DNA of 64,000 bases from Paenibacillus oleatilyticus (GCF_018998565.1 NZ_JAHNZO010000001.1:511774-575773); one strand, 5' to 3'; counted from the first letter of the stretch, positions 51,431 to 61,479 are shown. The notes: a model not told the origin generated them from the sequence alone. Made by a program: numbers and translations.

Positions 51431-52372
51431 TTACCGCGCAAGCTCCTTCAGCTCGGCCGACTCCAGAAACCTCTCGCAATCGAGCGCCGCCATGCAGCCT
51501 GTGCCCGCTGCGCTGATCGCCTGCCGATACCGGCTATCCTGTACGTCGCCGCATGCGAATACGCCGGGAATGTTCGTTTCCGTCGTGCCGGGCTTCACCA
51601 GCAGGTAGCCGTGCTCGTCGGTCGTCAGCTGGCCGTCCAGAAACTTCGTATTCGGTGTGTGGCCGATTGCTACGAAGATGCCGTCTACTTCGATGATTTC
51701 TTCCTCGCCGGTGTCGTTGTTTCTCACCTTAAGCCCGGTCACGCCCCGTTCGCCCGCGATGACTTCGAGCGGAGTCCGGTTCAGCTTCCAGCTGATTTTC
51801 TCGTTGGCGCGCGCCCGCTCCTGCATGATCTTCGACGCGCGAAGCTCGGTGCGCCGGTTCACCAGAACGACCTCCGAAGCGAAGCGGGTCAGGAAGTTCG
51901 CCTCTTCCATGGCCGAATCCCCGCCGCCGATGACGATAATTTTTTTGCCCCGGAAGAAGAAACCGTCGCATGTCGCACAGGTGCTTACCCCGCGGCCGAC
52001 GTTTTCCCTCTCTCCCGGAATGCCGAGGTATTTCGCGGAAGCTCCGGTCGATACGATCACCGTTTCCGCTTGAATGTCACCCATGCCTTCGATCGAAAGC
52101 GTAAACGGCCGTTTGGAGAGATCGGCTTTGTTCACCCATCCCGTCCGGAATTCGGCGCCGAAGCGCTCGGCCTGCTTGCGCATATTATCCATTAATTCGG
52201 GGCCCATGATTCCTTCCGGGAAGCCCGGGAAGTTCTCGACCTCGGTCGTCGTCGTCAGTTGTCCCCCCGGCTCCGGACCTTCGATCACCAGAGGCTTCAA
52301 TCCCGCTCTCGCCAAATAAATAGCCGCCGTCAACCCTCCGGGGCCGGTTCCGATAATTACGCTATTGTACAT
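51431..52372 (-). CDS. trxB: Thioredoxin reductase
   Basis: 313 residues from ATG 52372, with GGAGGA upstream. FAD-binding IIGTGPGGLTAAIYLARAG, the redox-active CATCDG (about 134-139), NADPH-binding IVIGGGDSAMEEANFL and the final FAD motif VFACGDVQDSRYRQAISAAGTGCMAALD are all intact. It reduces thioredoxin, and through it could supply the arsenate reductase. It is monocistronic between a GC-rich terminator and a palindromic repeat. Confidence 0.94.
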   Translation of the reverse strand: MYNSVIIGTGPGGLTAAIYLARAGLKPLVIEGPEPGGQLTTTTEVENFPGFPEGIMGPELMDNMRKQAERFGAEFRTGWVNKADLSKRPFTLSIEGMGDIQAETVIVSTGASAKYLGIPGERENVGRGVSTCATCDGFFFRGKKIIVIGGGDSAMEEANFLTRFASEVVLVNRRTELRASKIMQERARANEKISWKLNRTPLEVIAGERGVTGLKVRNNDTGEEEIIEVDGIFVAIGHTPNTKFLDGQLTTDEHGYLLVKPGTTETNIPGVFACGDVQDSRYRQAISAAGTGCMAALDCERFLESAELKELAR

Positions 52373-52506
52373 GATGTGTTCCTCCTTCATACTGCCTATC
52401 CTTAAGCTTTATCATATCTCCCTCGGAGACAGGTTGCATGAAGGTTTGATTAAGGTCACATGAAGGATTCATGAAGAAAGTGCCAGCGGCGGAGCCGGTT
52501 TCAGAG

Positions 52507-52700
52507 TGTTGAGAAACCCTAGGAGTAGAAAATCTCAGAGAAATAGAGGTGGGGTATATCCCGTAAGAGTTTACGTCCGCCTTTGAAACCCGTGAAAATA
52601 CCGCTAATTCTAATCAAGTTCACGGGTTTCAAGAGCGGCTGGAGGGATATACCCCACCGGCGTATGCAGAGAATTTCATACGCGAAGCCGGTTCTCAACA
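52507..52700. repeat. Palindromic intergenic element, copy 3 (complete)
   Basis: Ends TGTTGAGAA (52507-52515) and TTCTCAACA (52692-52700). Inside: GGTGGGGTATATCCC (52548-52562) with its exact complement (52644-52658); a 20-base stem starting CCGCC (52577-52596) with a nearly exact complement (52619-52638); and a small hairpin GCGTATG/CATACGC near the right end. It matches copy 2 over most of its length and fills the gap between the S9 peptidase stop and trxB. Confidence 0.88.
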
Positions 52701-52722
52701 AGCTCAAGCGGCGAAGCCGCTC

Positions 52723-54543
52723 CTATGCTTCAAGATATTCCCGGAAAAAGCGGACAATTTCCGTATTCATCGCGATGTGATTTTCCATTTTCTCCGTTTG
52801 ATGCCCTTCGTCCTCGAAAATAACCAGCTTCGCTTCCTGGCCGCGGGCCCGCATGTCTGCATACAGCTGCTCGGCCTCGCTGACCGGAACGCGCGTATCG
52901 TTGCGGCCGTGGAAGATGAGCAGCGGCACCTTGATGTTCTGCGAATGGTTGAGTGGAGCGATCTCCTCGAAGAAGTCCGAATCGTCTGCCAGCGTGCCGT
53001 ATTCGGCTTCGCGCAGCGCTCTGCGCCATTCCCCGGTATTTTGCAGAAACGTGCGGAAATGCGAGATGCCGACGATGTCCACCCCGGCCGCCCATAAATC
53101 CGGGTAATGGGTGAGCGCGGCCAGCACCATAAATCCGCCGTAGCTTCGCCCCATAATGCCGATTTTGCCGGTGTCGACCGTCGCGAAACGGCTCAAGTCC
53201 TTCACCATCCACGCCAGATCGGCCACCGCATCCATCCGTTTTCTCGCGTTGTCGAGGTTCAGGTACGTTTTGCCGTAGCCCATGCTGCCGCGGACGTTGG
53301 GCGTCACGACGTTAAAGCCTTGCCCGACCAAATATTGAATGACCGGGTGAAATTCGAACCGGATCTGCGATTCCGGCCCGCCATGCACGTACACCACCGT
53401 AGGCGCAGGGCGGCTTTCCTCCGTCTGTCCGGCGCTCCCGGCCGGCCGGTAGTAAAAGTACGGCACCTCCACCCCGTCAAACGAACGGAATGTGTACAGC
53501 TCGGCTTCTTGCCACAGATGCTCGATTGTCTCCGACCTGCCGAACGAGGTGAGGCGCCGGAGCGTCTCGTCCTTCAACCCGTAGCGCCAGATGTCCCCCG
53601 GCAGCACCGGGCTTTTCAGCGCGAAAATCAGTTCGTCGTCATTCAGCCACGACAGCGACTGAATCACGCCGCGCGACAGCTTCACCGCCGTGGAATGTCC
53701 GCCTTCCACCTCATACAGGTATAGCGCGGAAATGCCGCCTTCGTTCACGGTGTACGCGATTCGGCCGCCGTCCGGCGACAGCTTCGCCCCTTCGATATCC
53801 CACGCCGGGACATGGACGAGCAGCTCCGCCCCCGGCCGCTCCGGGGAAAAGCGGTACAGCGCCATCGTGTTCTCGGCCGCATTCGTCACCAAATATCCCG
53901 TGCCATCCTTCGCGAGTTGCACCGAAGCGTAATCACCCGCCCCCGGCACGCCGATCTCCCGGATCGCGCCGCTGCGCAGATCAAGCACGTGCAGCGACTG
54001 GACGACATTCGTCACATCGGCCAAAATCAGCAAGCCGCTGCCGTCCGGCAGCCAGCAAAGCGGTACGCACCGGCCCTCATGCCGGTAAACCTCCTCGACC
54101 TGCTTCGTCTCGACGTCCTGCACGAAAACATCGAACAGCCCGGGACCCCGGCGGTTGCTGGAATATGCGATTTTCCGCCCGCAGGGAGACCAGTCTCCGA
54201 CATTGTGAAAATGCTGCGGGGACACCATCAGCTCCTGCACGTCCAGCGTGTCGTTATCCAGCACATAAAGCTGCTGCTTCTCGTTGCCCTTATGATCCAT
54301 CCCGATCACCGTCCGGGAGCCGCACGGAGAGTGCTTGGCTTCCACGACCCGGTCGGGCAGCTGGATCGCCTGCTCGCAGCGGTCCGTCGCCGCATCCCAG
54401 CTCCACAGCTGGGGCAGGCCGGTTTTCTTGGTCAAAAACGTCACCCTGCCGCGCCCCGGAACCACTTGCGGCTGGGAGGCGGACAGTACAGTAAGATACG
54501 CGTGCAGCTTATCGTTTTGCTCGGTCAAAGCTTTCGATTCCAT
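52723..54543 (-). CDS. S9 family prolyl oligopeptidase-type serine peptidase
   Basis: 606 residues without a signal peptide: an N-terminal beta-propeller (about 1-340, WD40-like PD40 repeats such as VEAKHSPCGSRTVIGMD and WSPCGRKIAYSSNRRG) and a C-terminal alpha/beta hydrolase domain (about 360-606). Catalytic Ser in GIMGRSYGGFMVLAAL, Asp in IFHGRNDTRVP and His in EDEGHQTEK. It should cut short imported peptides in the cytoplasm. It is the last gene of the M20-opp operon, 15 bases after oppF. Confidence 0.92.
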   Translation of the reverse strand: MESKALTEQNDKLHAYLTVLSASQPQVVPGRGRVTFLTKKTGLPQLWSWDAATDRCEQAIQLPDRVVEAKHSPCGSRTVIGMDHKGNEKQQLYVLDNDTLDVQELMVSPQHFHNVGDWSPCGRKIAYSSNRRGPGLFDVFVQDVETKQVEEVYRHEGRCVPLCWLPDGSGLLILADVTNVVQSLHVLDLRSGAIREIGVPGAGDYASVQLAKDGTGYLVTNAAENTMALYRFSPERPGAELLVHVPAWDIEGAKLSPDGGRIAYTVNEGGISALYLYEVEGGHSTAVKLSRGVIQSLSWLNDDELIFALKSPVLPGDIWRYGLKDETLRRLTSFGRSETIEHLWQEAELYTFRSFDGVEVPYFYYRPAGSAGQTEESRPAPTVVYVHGGPESQIRFEFHPVIQYLVGQGFNVVTPNVRGSMGYGKTYLNLDNARKRMDAVADLAWMVKDLSRFATVDTGKIGIMGRSYGGFMVLAALTHYPDLWAAGVDIVGISHFRTFLQNTGEWRRALREAEYGTLADDSDFFEEIAPLNHSQNIKVPLLIFHGRNDTRVPVSEAEQLYADMRARGQEAKLVIFEDEGHQTEKMENHIAMNTEIVRFFREYLEA

Positions 54544-54558
54544 CGGTTGGTCGCTCCT

Positions 54559-55536
54559 TTATAGCGGAAAATGGCAAGCCGCCAGATGGCCGTCCGCTTG
54601 CCGCTCCAAGGCAGGCGGCGCGTTGCGGCAAATGTCCTGCGCGTAAGGGCAGCGCGTATGAAAGCTGCACCCCTTCGGAGGGTTCGCCGGATTGGGCAGA
54701 TCGCCCTGCAGAATGATCCGCTCCTTCCGCTGCGTCGGATCGGGCACCGGAACGGCCGATAGCAGCGCTTGCGTATACGGATGGCGGGGGTGCGCGAACA
54801 AGGAGTCGCGGTCCGCCAGCTCGACGATTTTGCCCAAGTACATGACGGCGATGCGGTCACTGATATGCTTGACCGCCGGCAGCCCGTGGGCGATGAAAAT
54901 ATAAGTCAGCTTGAGTTCCTTTTGGAGCTTCTTGAGCAGATTCAAAATTTGCGACTGGATCGACACGTCCAGCGCGGACACCGCCTCGTCACACACGATC
55001 AGGCTCGGATTCAGCGCGAGCGCCCGGGCAATTCCGATGCGCTGCCTCTGGCCGCCGCTAAATTCGTGGGGATGCCGCGACATGTGGTGCTCATCCAGGC
55101 CAACCAGCCGCAGCAGCTCGACGACCCGCTCCTTCAAAGCCGCGCCTTTGTACAGACCGTGCACCTCCAAGGGTTCGGCGACGATGTCCTCAACCTTCAT
55201 TCTCGGGTTGAGCGACGAGTACGGGTCCTGGAAAATGATTTGCAGATGGCGGCGCACCTTGCGCACGTCCTCTTTGCCGAGCGCCGTCAAGTTCTGGCCC
55301 TCGAACCAGACTTCGCCTGCCGTCGGCTCCAGCAGCTGCAAAATAAGCTGGCCCGCCGTCGACTTCCCGCACCCGGATTCGCCCACGATCCCGAGCGTCT
55401 CCCCGCGGTTCACGGTAAAGTCGAGGCCGTCTACGGCATGCACAACCCCTTTTTGCCTGGAAAACAAGCCTTGCTTGTACGGAAAATGCTTTTTTAATCC
55501 TTTTACTTCCAATAGTAGCTGGCTCGTTTGACTCAT
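54559..55536 (-). CDS. oppF: Oligopeptide ABC transporter ATPase OppF
   Basis: 325 residues. Walker [10 protein letters not shown] (about 48-56), signature [21 protein letters not shown], Walker [13 protein letters not shown] and the OppF/DppF C-terminal Cys-rich region [32 protein letters not shown], which can bind an iron-sulfur cluster in this family. Forms the ATPase pair with OppD, whose gene ends six bases upstream. Confidence 0.94.
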   Translation of the reverse strand: MSQTSQLLLEVKGLKKHFPYKQGLFSRQKGVVHAVDGLDFTVNRGETLGIVGESGCGKSTAGQLILQLLEPTAGEVWFEGQNLTALGKEDVRKVRRHLQIIFQDPYSSLNPRMKVEDIVAEPLEVHGLYKGAALKERVVELLRLVGLDEHHMSRHPHEFSGGQRQRIGIARALALNPSLIVCDEAVSALDVSIQSQILNLLKKLQKELKLTYIFIAHGLPAVKHISDRIAVMYLGKIVELADRDSLFAHPRHPYTQALLSAVPVPDPTQRKERIILQGDLPNPANPPKGCSFHTRCPYAQDICRNAPPALERQADGHLAACHFPL

Positions 55537-55542
55537 GTCAAA

Positions 55543-56538
55543 TCACTCCTTACTGTAGAAGCAGCGCGCCCAATGGCCCGCGGCAACCGGTTCGAGCATC
55601 GGAACGTTGGACTTGCAGTGCTCGGTTGCGATCGGACAGCGCGGGTGGAACGCGCAGCCGCCCGGCATGTTCAGCGGATTGGGCACCGAGCCGTAGATGG
55701 AGTCCAGCTCTTCGCGCTGCTCGTCAAGCTTCGGCAGCGAGCCGAGCAATCCTTTCGTATACGGGTGTCTCGGACGGGCGAACAGCTCGAACACGTCCGC
55801 TTCCTCCACGACCTCGCCGGCATACATCACGACGACCCGGTCGGCCATTTCCGCCACGACGCCGAGATCGTGGGTGATCAGCACGACGCCCGTATCCCGG
55901 TCCTTGCTCAAGCCTTTGAGCAGCTCCAAAATTTGCGCCTGAATCGTCACGTCGAGCGCGGTCGTCGGCTCGTCGGCAATGAGCAGCGCCGGGTTGCAGG
56001 CCAGCGCCATCGCGATCATGACGCGCTGCCGCATGCCGCCGGAGAGCTGATGCGGGAAATAATCGACGACTTTGTCCGCCCGCGGGATGCCGACGCTCTC
56101 CAGCATGACGATGCTTTTCGCTCTCGCCTGCTTTTTGTCCGCGTTCTGGTGATTGCGAAACACTTCGCCCAGCTGATTCCCGATCGTGAACACCGGATTC
56201 AAGGACGTCATCGGCTCCTGAAAAATCATCGAAAGCTTGTTGCCCCTCAGCTTGCGCATTTCTTTATGGCTCTTGCCGAGCAGGTTCTCGCCTTCCAGCA
56301 AAATCTCCCCGCCGACCACTTTGCCCGGCGAAGCGACGAGTCCCATAATGGACAGGGACGTGACGCTTTTCCCACAGCCGGATTCGCCGACGATGGCGAG
56401 CGTCTCCCCTTTCGATACCGTGAACGAAACCCCGTTGACGGAGGCGACGACGCCTCCCTCGGTTTTGAAATGGGTTTTCAAGTTTTTAACTTCCAACAGT
56501 GGCGCCAAAGGGTTCACCTCGATTCGTGTCGTGTACAT
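55543..56538 (-). CDS. oppD: Oligopeptide ABC transporter ATPase OppD
   Basis: 331 residues if begun at ATG 56538; TTG 56508, behind GAGGTGA, would give the more usual opening [14 protein letters not shown]. The open frame runs far upstream only as a shadow of oppC. Walker [10 protein letters not shown], signature [21 protein letters not shown], Walker [13 protein letters not shown] and the end [26 protein letters not shown], again with the Cys-rich OppD tail. Partner of OppF. Confidence 0.92.
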   Translation of the reverse strand: MYTTRIEVNPLAPLLEVKNLKTHFKTEGGVVASVNGVSFTVSKGETLAIVGESGCGKSVTSLSIMGLVASPGKVVGGEILLEGENLLGKSHKEMRKLRGNKLSMIFQEPMTSLNPVFTIGNQLGEVFRNHQNADKKQARAKSIVMLESVGIPRADKVVDYFPHQLSGGMRQRVMIAMALACNPALLIADEPTTALDVTIQAQILELLKGLSKDRDTGVVLITHDLGVVAEMADRVVVMYAGEVVEEADVFELFARPRHPYTKGLLGSLPKLDEQREELDSIYGSVPNPLNMPGGCAFHPRCPIATEHCKSNVPMLEPVAAGHWARCFYSKE

Positions 56539-56546
56539 CCCGCGAA

Positions 56547-57473
56547 TTAAGATTCTTTCGTTTTCATTCGCGGGTCCAATATATCGCGCAGCCAGTCGCC
56601 GAGGAAAATGATCCCCAGCACGGTAATCGTTATGGCGATGCCCGGGAACGTCGCGACCCACCAGCTGGTGGCCAGATATTGTCTTCCGTCGCTCAGCATG
56701 CCGCCCCACGTAACGGTCGGCGGCTGAATGCCCAGGCCGAGAAAGCTTAAAGATGCTTCCAATATAATAGTGGTGGCGATGCTCAGCGTGGACACGACGA
56801 TGAATGACGACACGACGTTGGGCAAAATATGCTTGAAAATAATCCGTATGTCGCGCGAGCCGACGGCGCGGGCCGCTCGCACGTAATCGCGCTCCTTGAC
56901 GCTGAGCACTTCCCCGCGGATAATGCGCGCGTATTTGACCCAGTTGGTGACCCCCAGCACGAAAATGAGCGAGAACAAGCCGGGACCGAGCACTGCAAGA
57001 ATCACGAGCATGAATAAAATATTCGGGATCGCCAGGAAGGCGTCGACGATCCGCATAATGATCCGGTCGGTCCAGCCTCCGTAATATCCCGAGACCAGCC
57101 CCAGAATGACGCCGATCGTTCCGGCGACGGCCACGGCGCATACGCCGACGAGCAGCGAGATTTGCGAGCCGTAGATGATGCGGCTGAGGACGTCGCGCCC
57201 CAGATTGTCCGTGCCAAGCGGATGATCCGCCGTGCCTTTCGCCATCCACATTGGGGGCAGCAGCCGCTTGGCCGCACTCGTCTTGGCAGGATCGTGCGGC
57301 GCCACGGCGCTCGCGAAAACCGCCATGAACACAACCGCAACGACAATGATAAATCCGATGGTGCCCGTCTTGCTTTTCAGCAGCGAACGGATGATGCGCG
57401 CCGCCCTGCCGGGACGCTTCGATGCGGATGCTGCGCCGACCTGTCCGCTTTGCGCTTCAATCGATACGCTCAT
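56547..57473 (-). CDS. oppC: Oligopeptide ABC transporter permease OppC
   Basis: 308 residues with a cytoplasmic N-terminus, a first membrane segment (TIGFIIVVAVVFMAVFASAVAPHDP) and five more. The OppC N-domain DPAKTSAAKRLLPPMWMAKGTADHPLGTDNLGRDVLSRIIYGSQISLLVG and the EAA-like loop YVRAARAVGSRDIRIIFKHILPNVVSSFIV are clear. Between oppB and oppD in the operon. Confidence 0.93.
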   Translation of the reverse strand: MSVSIEAQSGQVGAASASKRPGRAARIIRSLLKSKTGTIGFIIVVAVVFMAVFASAVAPHDPAKTSAAKRLLPPMWMAKGTADHPLGTDNLGRDVLSRIIYGSQISLLVGVCAVAVAGTIGVILGLVSGYYGGWTDRIIMRIVDAFLAIPNILFMLVILAVLGPGLFSLIFVLGVTNWVKYARIIRGEVLSVKERDYVRAARAVGSRDIRIIFKHILPNVVSSFIVVSTLSIATTIILEASLSFLGLGIQPPTVTWGGMLSDGRQYLATSWWVATFPGIAITITVLGIIFLGDWLRDILDPRMKTKES

Positions 57474-57494
57474 GTGTGCGCTCGCCTCCTGCGT

Positions 57495-58412
57495 TTAATT
57501 GAATTTGATACGCGGATCCAGCAGCCGGTAGACGAGGTCCGCGAGCATGTTGCTGAGAATGACCAGGAACGCGATGACGAAAACGGCCGCCTGTACGATC
57601 GCCATATCCCGGGTATTGACCGCTTGAATAATAAGCTGCCCCATGCCGGGCCACGCATAGATCGTCTCTGTAATGAGCGCCCCGCTGATCAGTGTGGAAA
57701 TTTGCAGCGCCATGATCGTGACGACCGGAATGAGCGAGTTGCGGAACGCATGCTTGTAAATGACAAGCTTCTCGGCTACGCCTTTACTGCGGGCGGTTCG
57801 AATGTAATCCTGTCCTAAAATTTCCAGCATACTGGAGCGGATCAAGCGCGTCATTTCGGCGGCGATCCCCGTACCGAGCGTCACTGCGGGCAGAACCAGA
57901 TGCAGCAGCGTGCCGCGGCCGGACACCGGGAACATCCCCAGGTTCACGGAGAAGAGCAGAATAAACATAATGCCGAGCCAGAAATGCGGCATCGCCTTGC
58001 CTAGCACCGCCGCCCCGGTAGCGAACACGTCCCAGAACGAATTGCGCTTGGTCGCCGAAATGATGCCGAGCGGAATGGCGATGACCGTTGCGACGAGCAT
58101 CGCCGCAGCCGCGAGCTCGAACGTCGCCGGCAGCCGATCCAGCACGATCGGCAGCGCAGGCTGGTGGTAGCGGAACGAATTGCCGAAGTCCCCTTGTACC
58201 AGTTGCGCCATAAATTTGAAATATTGAATGTACAGCGGCTGGTCCAGGCCGAGCGCCACGGTCAGCGCCCTGCGGTCTTCGTCCGTCGCCGTGTCCGGAA
58301 GCATCAGCGCAACCGGATCTCCGGAGACGTGGACGAGCAGGAACACAATCAGGGAGATCAGAAACAGCACGGGGATGAACTGCATAATCGACTTCACGAA
58401 AAATGGCCTCAC
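57495..58412 (-). CDS. oppB: Oligopeptide ABC transporter permease OppB
   Basis: 305 residues. Start chosen at GTG 58412 (MRPFFVKSIMQFIPVLFLISLIVFLLVHVSGDP), with GGGAGG seven bases upstream; the frame can be extended without coding signs. Six membrane segments; the EAA-like loop YIRTARSKGVAEKLVIYKHAFRNSLIPVVTI and the closing DPRIKFN are typical of DppB/OppB. Forms the peptide channel with OppC. Confidence 0.93.
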   Translation of the reverse strand: MRPFFVKSIMQFIPVLFLISLIVFLLVHVSGDPVALMLPDTATDEDRRALTVALGLDQPLYIQYFKFMAQLVQGDFGNSFRYHQPALPIVLDRLPATFELAAAAMLVATVIAIPLGIISATKRNSFWDVFATGAAVLGKAMPHFWLGIMFILLFSVNLGMFPVSGRGTLLHLVLPAVTLGTGIAAEMTRLIRSSMLEILGQDYIRTARSKGVAEKLVIYKHAFRNSLIPVVTIMALQISTLISGALITETIYAWPGMGQLIIQAVNTRDMAIVQAAVFVIAFLVILSNMLADLVYRLLDPRIKFN

Positions 58413-58486
58413 GGTGTACCTCCCAAGGACAGGATGGAATGACAAAGGGGTCTGCGACTGAGACCCCTCGAACAAGTTAGGTTAGC

Positions 58487-60025
58487 CTACTTCAAAATAA
58501 TTTCGTCCGCATATGTGATTTCGTCGATTCTCGGAGTAAACTCTATGCGTTTGTTGATGCCGTAGTTCGCGCCCAATTGCAGCAACGGAATTTGCGGACG
58601 GTCCTTGGCCAAAATGTCCTGCGCCTGCTGGAACTGCTTCTCTCGCTCCTGGGCGTTCATATTTTTCTCCGCGTCACCCAGCAGCTTCGTCACTTCGGGA
58701 TTGTTGTACCCTGTATCCGGTTTCAGACGCTTGTACAGCAGCGCGGCGTCGAACATCGAGTTGGAGTACGCGACAAGGAACATATCGCCGGTCGTACCGG
58801 CATTGCGCTTTTCGTTGAATTTGCTCGATTCCAAAATTTCCATCTTCACCTTGATGCCGACCTCTTCCAGCATCGCCGCGATCAGCTCCGACGTTTCCTT
58901 ATCCTTGAGCGACTTGCCTACCGAGCCGGTGAAGCTGATCGTAAGACCGTTTTCAAAACCGGCTTCCTTCAGCAACTGCTTGGCGCGCTCGGGATTGTAG
59001 TTCGACTTGCCGAACAAATCCGGCTTCGCTCCGAAGATGCCCGGGATAATCGGCGTCAGCGTTTCTTTGCCGTCGCCCTCGAACAGGCTGTCGATAATCG
59101 CTTTTTTGTTGATCGCCAGATCGATGGCCTCGCGAACGCGCGGATCGGCCGTCGGGCCGCTCGTCGTGCGCAGCGACAGCAGCATGACGCGTGTCGTCGG
59201 ACCGCTGATCGTCTGGGTCGAGTTGACGTTGTTAATCCGTTTCATATCGGTCGGCGGAATCTGCACCGCGATGTCGACCCCATCGGTCAGCAGCTCGGAG
59301 ACCCGTGTCGCTTCCTCCGGAATCGAGCGGAACACCAGCTTGTCCCATTTCCCTTTTTCGCCGTAATAATCGTCGTTTTTCACTAGAATGACGCGGTCGT
59401 CGCGAATCCATTCGGAGAATTTGTACGGGCCGGTGCCGACAGGCTTTTTCAGAAACTCGTCCCAGCCTTTTTCCTGAATATATTTGGACGGCAGCATGCT
59501 GGAGCCGAGGCGGGACAAGCGCGACAGCAGAACGGGCTCCGCTTCGTGGGTAATGACGTCGGCCGTCAGCTCGTCGACGACCTTCACTTCCTTGATCTGC
59601 TTGTAGTTGCCGTTCTCCACCAGCTTGGCGTCTTGGGCAACGCGCTCCAGCGAAAATTTCACGTCGGCCGCCGTAAACGGATCGCCATTCTGGAATTTGA
59701 CGCCCGGGCGCAATTTGAATCGCCAGGTGGTCGGGTTCACATTTTCCCACGATACGGCCAGATCGGGCTGAAACTTTCCTTCCCGGTCCCGCTTGACCAA
59801 ATAGTTGAACATATTGACGTGAACCGATTCCGTGCTCGTAAAGCCGTGGTTGTGGACGTCGAAGCCGAGAATGTCGCCGCTTCGGGCAATGGTCAGCACC
59901 TTCTCCTTCGTTTGTCCGCTTCCCTGCTGCCCGCCTGCACCAGCCGCATCCGGTTTGCCGCAGCCGGCAAGACCGACCGACAACGCAAAAACCAAGGCCA
60001 GACTGATGGATGTAAACCTTTTCAT
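58487..60025 (-). CDS. Peptide-binding lipoprotein (solute-binding family 5)
   Basis: 512 residues from ATG 60025 (GGGGGA upstream). Lipobox VGLAGCGKP, a short Gly/Gln linker, then the family 5 fold: LTIARSGDILGFDVHNHGFTSTESVHVNMFNYLVKRD, WRFKLRPGVKFQNGDPFTAADVKFSLERV, GTGPYKFSEWIRDDRVILVKNDDYYGEKGKWDKLVFR and DPRVREAIDLAINKKAIIDSLFEG. It captures peptides for OppBCDF. Its place directly after a cytoplasmic dipeptidase gene supports peptides rather than nickel or sugars. Confidence 0.92.
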   Translation of the reverse strand: MKRFTSISLALVFALSVGLAGCGKPDAAGAGGQQGSGQTKEKVLTIARSGDILGFDVHNHGFTSTESVHVNMFNYLVKRDREGKFQPDLAVSWENVNPTTWRFKLRPGVKFQNGDPFTAADVKFSLERVAQDAKLVENGNYKQIKEVKVVDELTADVITHEAEPVLLSRLSRLGSSMLPSKYIQEKGWDEFLKKPVGTGPYKFSEWIRDDRVILVKNDDYYGEKGKWDKLVFRSIPEEATRVSELLTDGVDIAVQIPPTDMKRINNVNSTQTISGPTTRVMLLSLRTTSGPTADPRVREAIDLAINKKAIIDSLFEGDGKETLTPIIPGIFGAKPDLFGKSNYNPERAKQLLKEAGFENGLTISFTGSVGKSLKDKETSELIAAMLEEVGIKVKMEILESSKFNEKRNAGTTGDMFLVAYSNSMFDAALLYKRLKPDTGYNNPEVTKLLGDAEKNMNAQEREKQFQQAQDILAKDRPQIPLLQLGANYGINKRIEFTPRIDEITYADEIILK

Positions 60026-60041
60026 AAATGTGTGTCCCCCT

Positions 60042-61397
60042 TCAGGATTGCTCTTGGATGGCAAAGTCTTCGATAATGGCCGCAATATGCTTGATGCCTT
60101 GGATATAATCGTCGACGATGATATTTTCATTCGGGGCATGGTTATTCGAAGCAAAATGTCCAACCCCGACGGAAACCGCAGGAATGCCGATGCGCTGGCA
60201 CAAAATGTACATCGGGCCGGTCGCGGGCGACATCGGCTTCAGCGTCGGCTCCGTCCCGTAGACCTGCTTGGCCGTCCGGACGACCGATCGCGCCAGAGCG
60301 TTATCGAGCGGCGTACGGGCCGGATACGTCATCGTATACGGAATCGCTTCGATATCGGCGAAACCGTGCTCGTCCAGGTGCCGGCGCAGAAGCCGGAATA
60401 TTTCGAACGGGTCCTGGTCGGGCACGAGACGAAAATCCAGCTTCACCCTCGCTTCGGACGGCAGGACCGTCTTCTTGCCCTGGCCGGTATAGCCCGATTG
60501 AAACCCGCACACGGTACAGGTCAGCTGGTAAATCAGCTTTTCTTTCAGCGGCAAACCGGACAGCCCGAGGACGAACGAGTCCAGACCGAACTTCTCCAAG
60601 GTGCTTTCTTCGTCGTAAGCCATCTGCCGGAGCACCTCGATGTCTGCCTCGGACAAGGCAGCCACCTTATCGTAAAAACCTTCGATATGTATGCGTTCGT
60701 CGGGCGTTTTGAGCGTGTTGAGCGCCCAGATTAACCGCCAGGCCGGATTTTCGATCACGGCAGCATGCGAGGAATGCATCTCCGTATTCGCCCCCCGGCA
60801 CACGAGCTCGACGTAGCACATGCCTTTCACTCCGAAGCTGGCCTGCAGGCTGCCGTCCGCGTTCTTGTAGCCGAACTCCCAGATGCAGCCGTCCGCTTGC
60901 ACAAGCTCCCTGTGCGCGTCGACGAATTCGCGGAGATGCAGGCTGCCGATCTCTTCTTCGCCCTCAATAACGAACTTCACGTTCAGCGGAAGCCCGCCCC
61001 GCACCGCCGTATAGGCATGCACCGCAGCGAGCCGGGCGGTCAGATTGCCTTTGTTATCTGCGACCCCCCGGGCGTAGATGCGTCCGTCCCGAATTTCGGC
61101 GGCAAATGGCGGCGAGTCCCACAGCTCCACCGGGTCTTCCGGTTGCACGTCGTAGTGGTTATAAAAAGAGAGCGTTTTCTTTTTACCGTTTGCAAACTCG
61201 CCGTAGACGACCGGGTAGCCGGAAGTATCGATCCGCTTCGCGTGGCCGCCGATCTCCCGGATCAGCCCCTCCACCATCTTCGCGGTTTCCACCATTCCCC
61301 GGTTTTGCGCCGCAACGCTCGGCTGGCGGCACAGCGCCTGCAGCCAGCGGATATACTCGTCCCGGTGCCGCTCGATATAGTCAAAGACGTCCTGCAA
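60042..61397 (-). CDS. M20 family dipeptidase/carboxypeptidase
   Basis: 451 residues from TTG 61397, which has GGGGGTGG six bases upstream. Metal ligands and the general base are visible: His and Asp in LSFYNHYDVQPEDPVELWDSPPF, the region GRIYARGVADNKGNL, the Glu pair VIEGEEEIGS and the dimerisation domain (about 180-330). Closest to the M20 dipeptidases of the PepV/CNDP type. It opens the operon with opp and the S9 peptidase, so imported peptides can be cut to amino acids. Confidence 0.92.
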   Translation of the reverse strand: MQDVFDYIERHRDEYIRWLQALCRQPSVAAQNRGMVETAKMVEGLIREIGGHAKRIDTSGYPVVYGEFANGKKKTLSFYNHYDVQPEDPVELWDSPPFAAEIRDGRIYARGVADNKGNLTARLAAVHAYTAVRGGLPLNVKFVIEGEEEIGSLHLREFVDAHRELVQADGCIWEFGYKNADGSLQASFGVKGMCYVELVCRGANTEMHSSHAAVIENPAWRLIWALNTLKTPDERIHIEGFYDKVAALSEADIEVLRQMAYDEESTLEKFGLDSFVLGLSGLPLKEKLIYQLTCTVCGFQSGYTGQGKKTVLPSEARVKLDFRLVPDQDPFEIFRLLRRHLDEHGFADIEAIPYTMTYPARTPLDNALARSVVRTAKQVYGTEPTLKPMSPATGPMYILCQRIGIPAVSVGVGHFASNNHAPNENIIVDDYIQGIKHIAAIIEDFAIQEQS

Positions 61398-61428
61398 GAA
61401 TAACCACCCCCGATTTAGTGGAAAAATT

Positions 61429-61479
61429 CCCTTAATAGTCCCTTAATAAACTATAAAACATGTGCTATGATAGTGTCAA
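61429..61479 (-). promoter_or_regulatory. Promoter and direct-repeat operator of the M20-opp operon
   Basis: On the minus strand TTGACA (61479-61474), 18 bases, TATAGT (61455-61450). Two copies of CCCTTAATA (61429-61437 and 61440-61448), 11 bases apart and thus one helix turn, cover the start site. They are a likely binding site of the divergent regulator encoded at 61584. Confidence 0.65.

Noticed and set aside
56539-57249. Upstream extension of the oppD frame over oppC
   Set aside because: Shadow of oppC in another frame; the real protein begins near 56508-56538.
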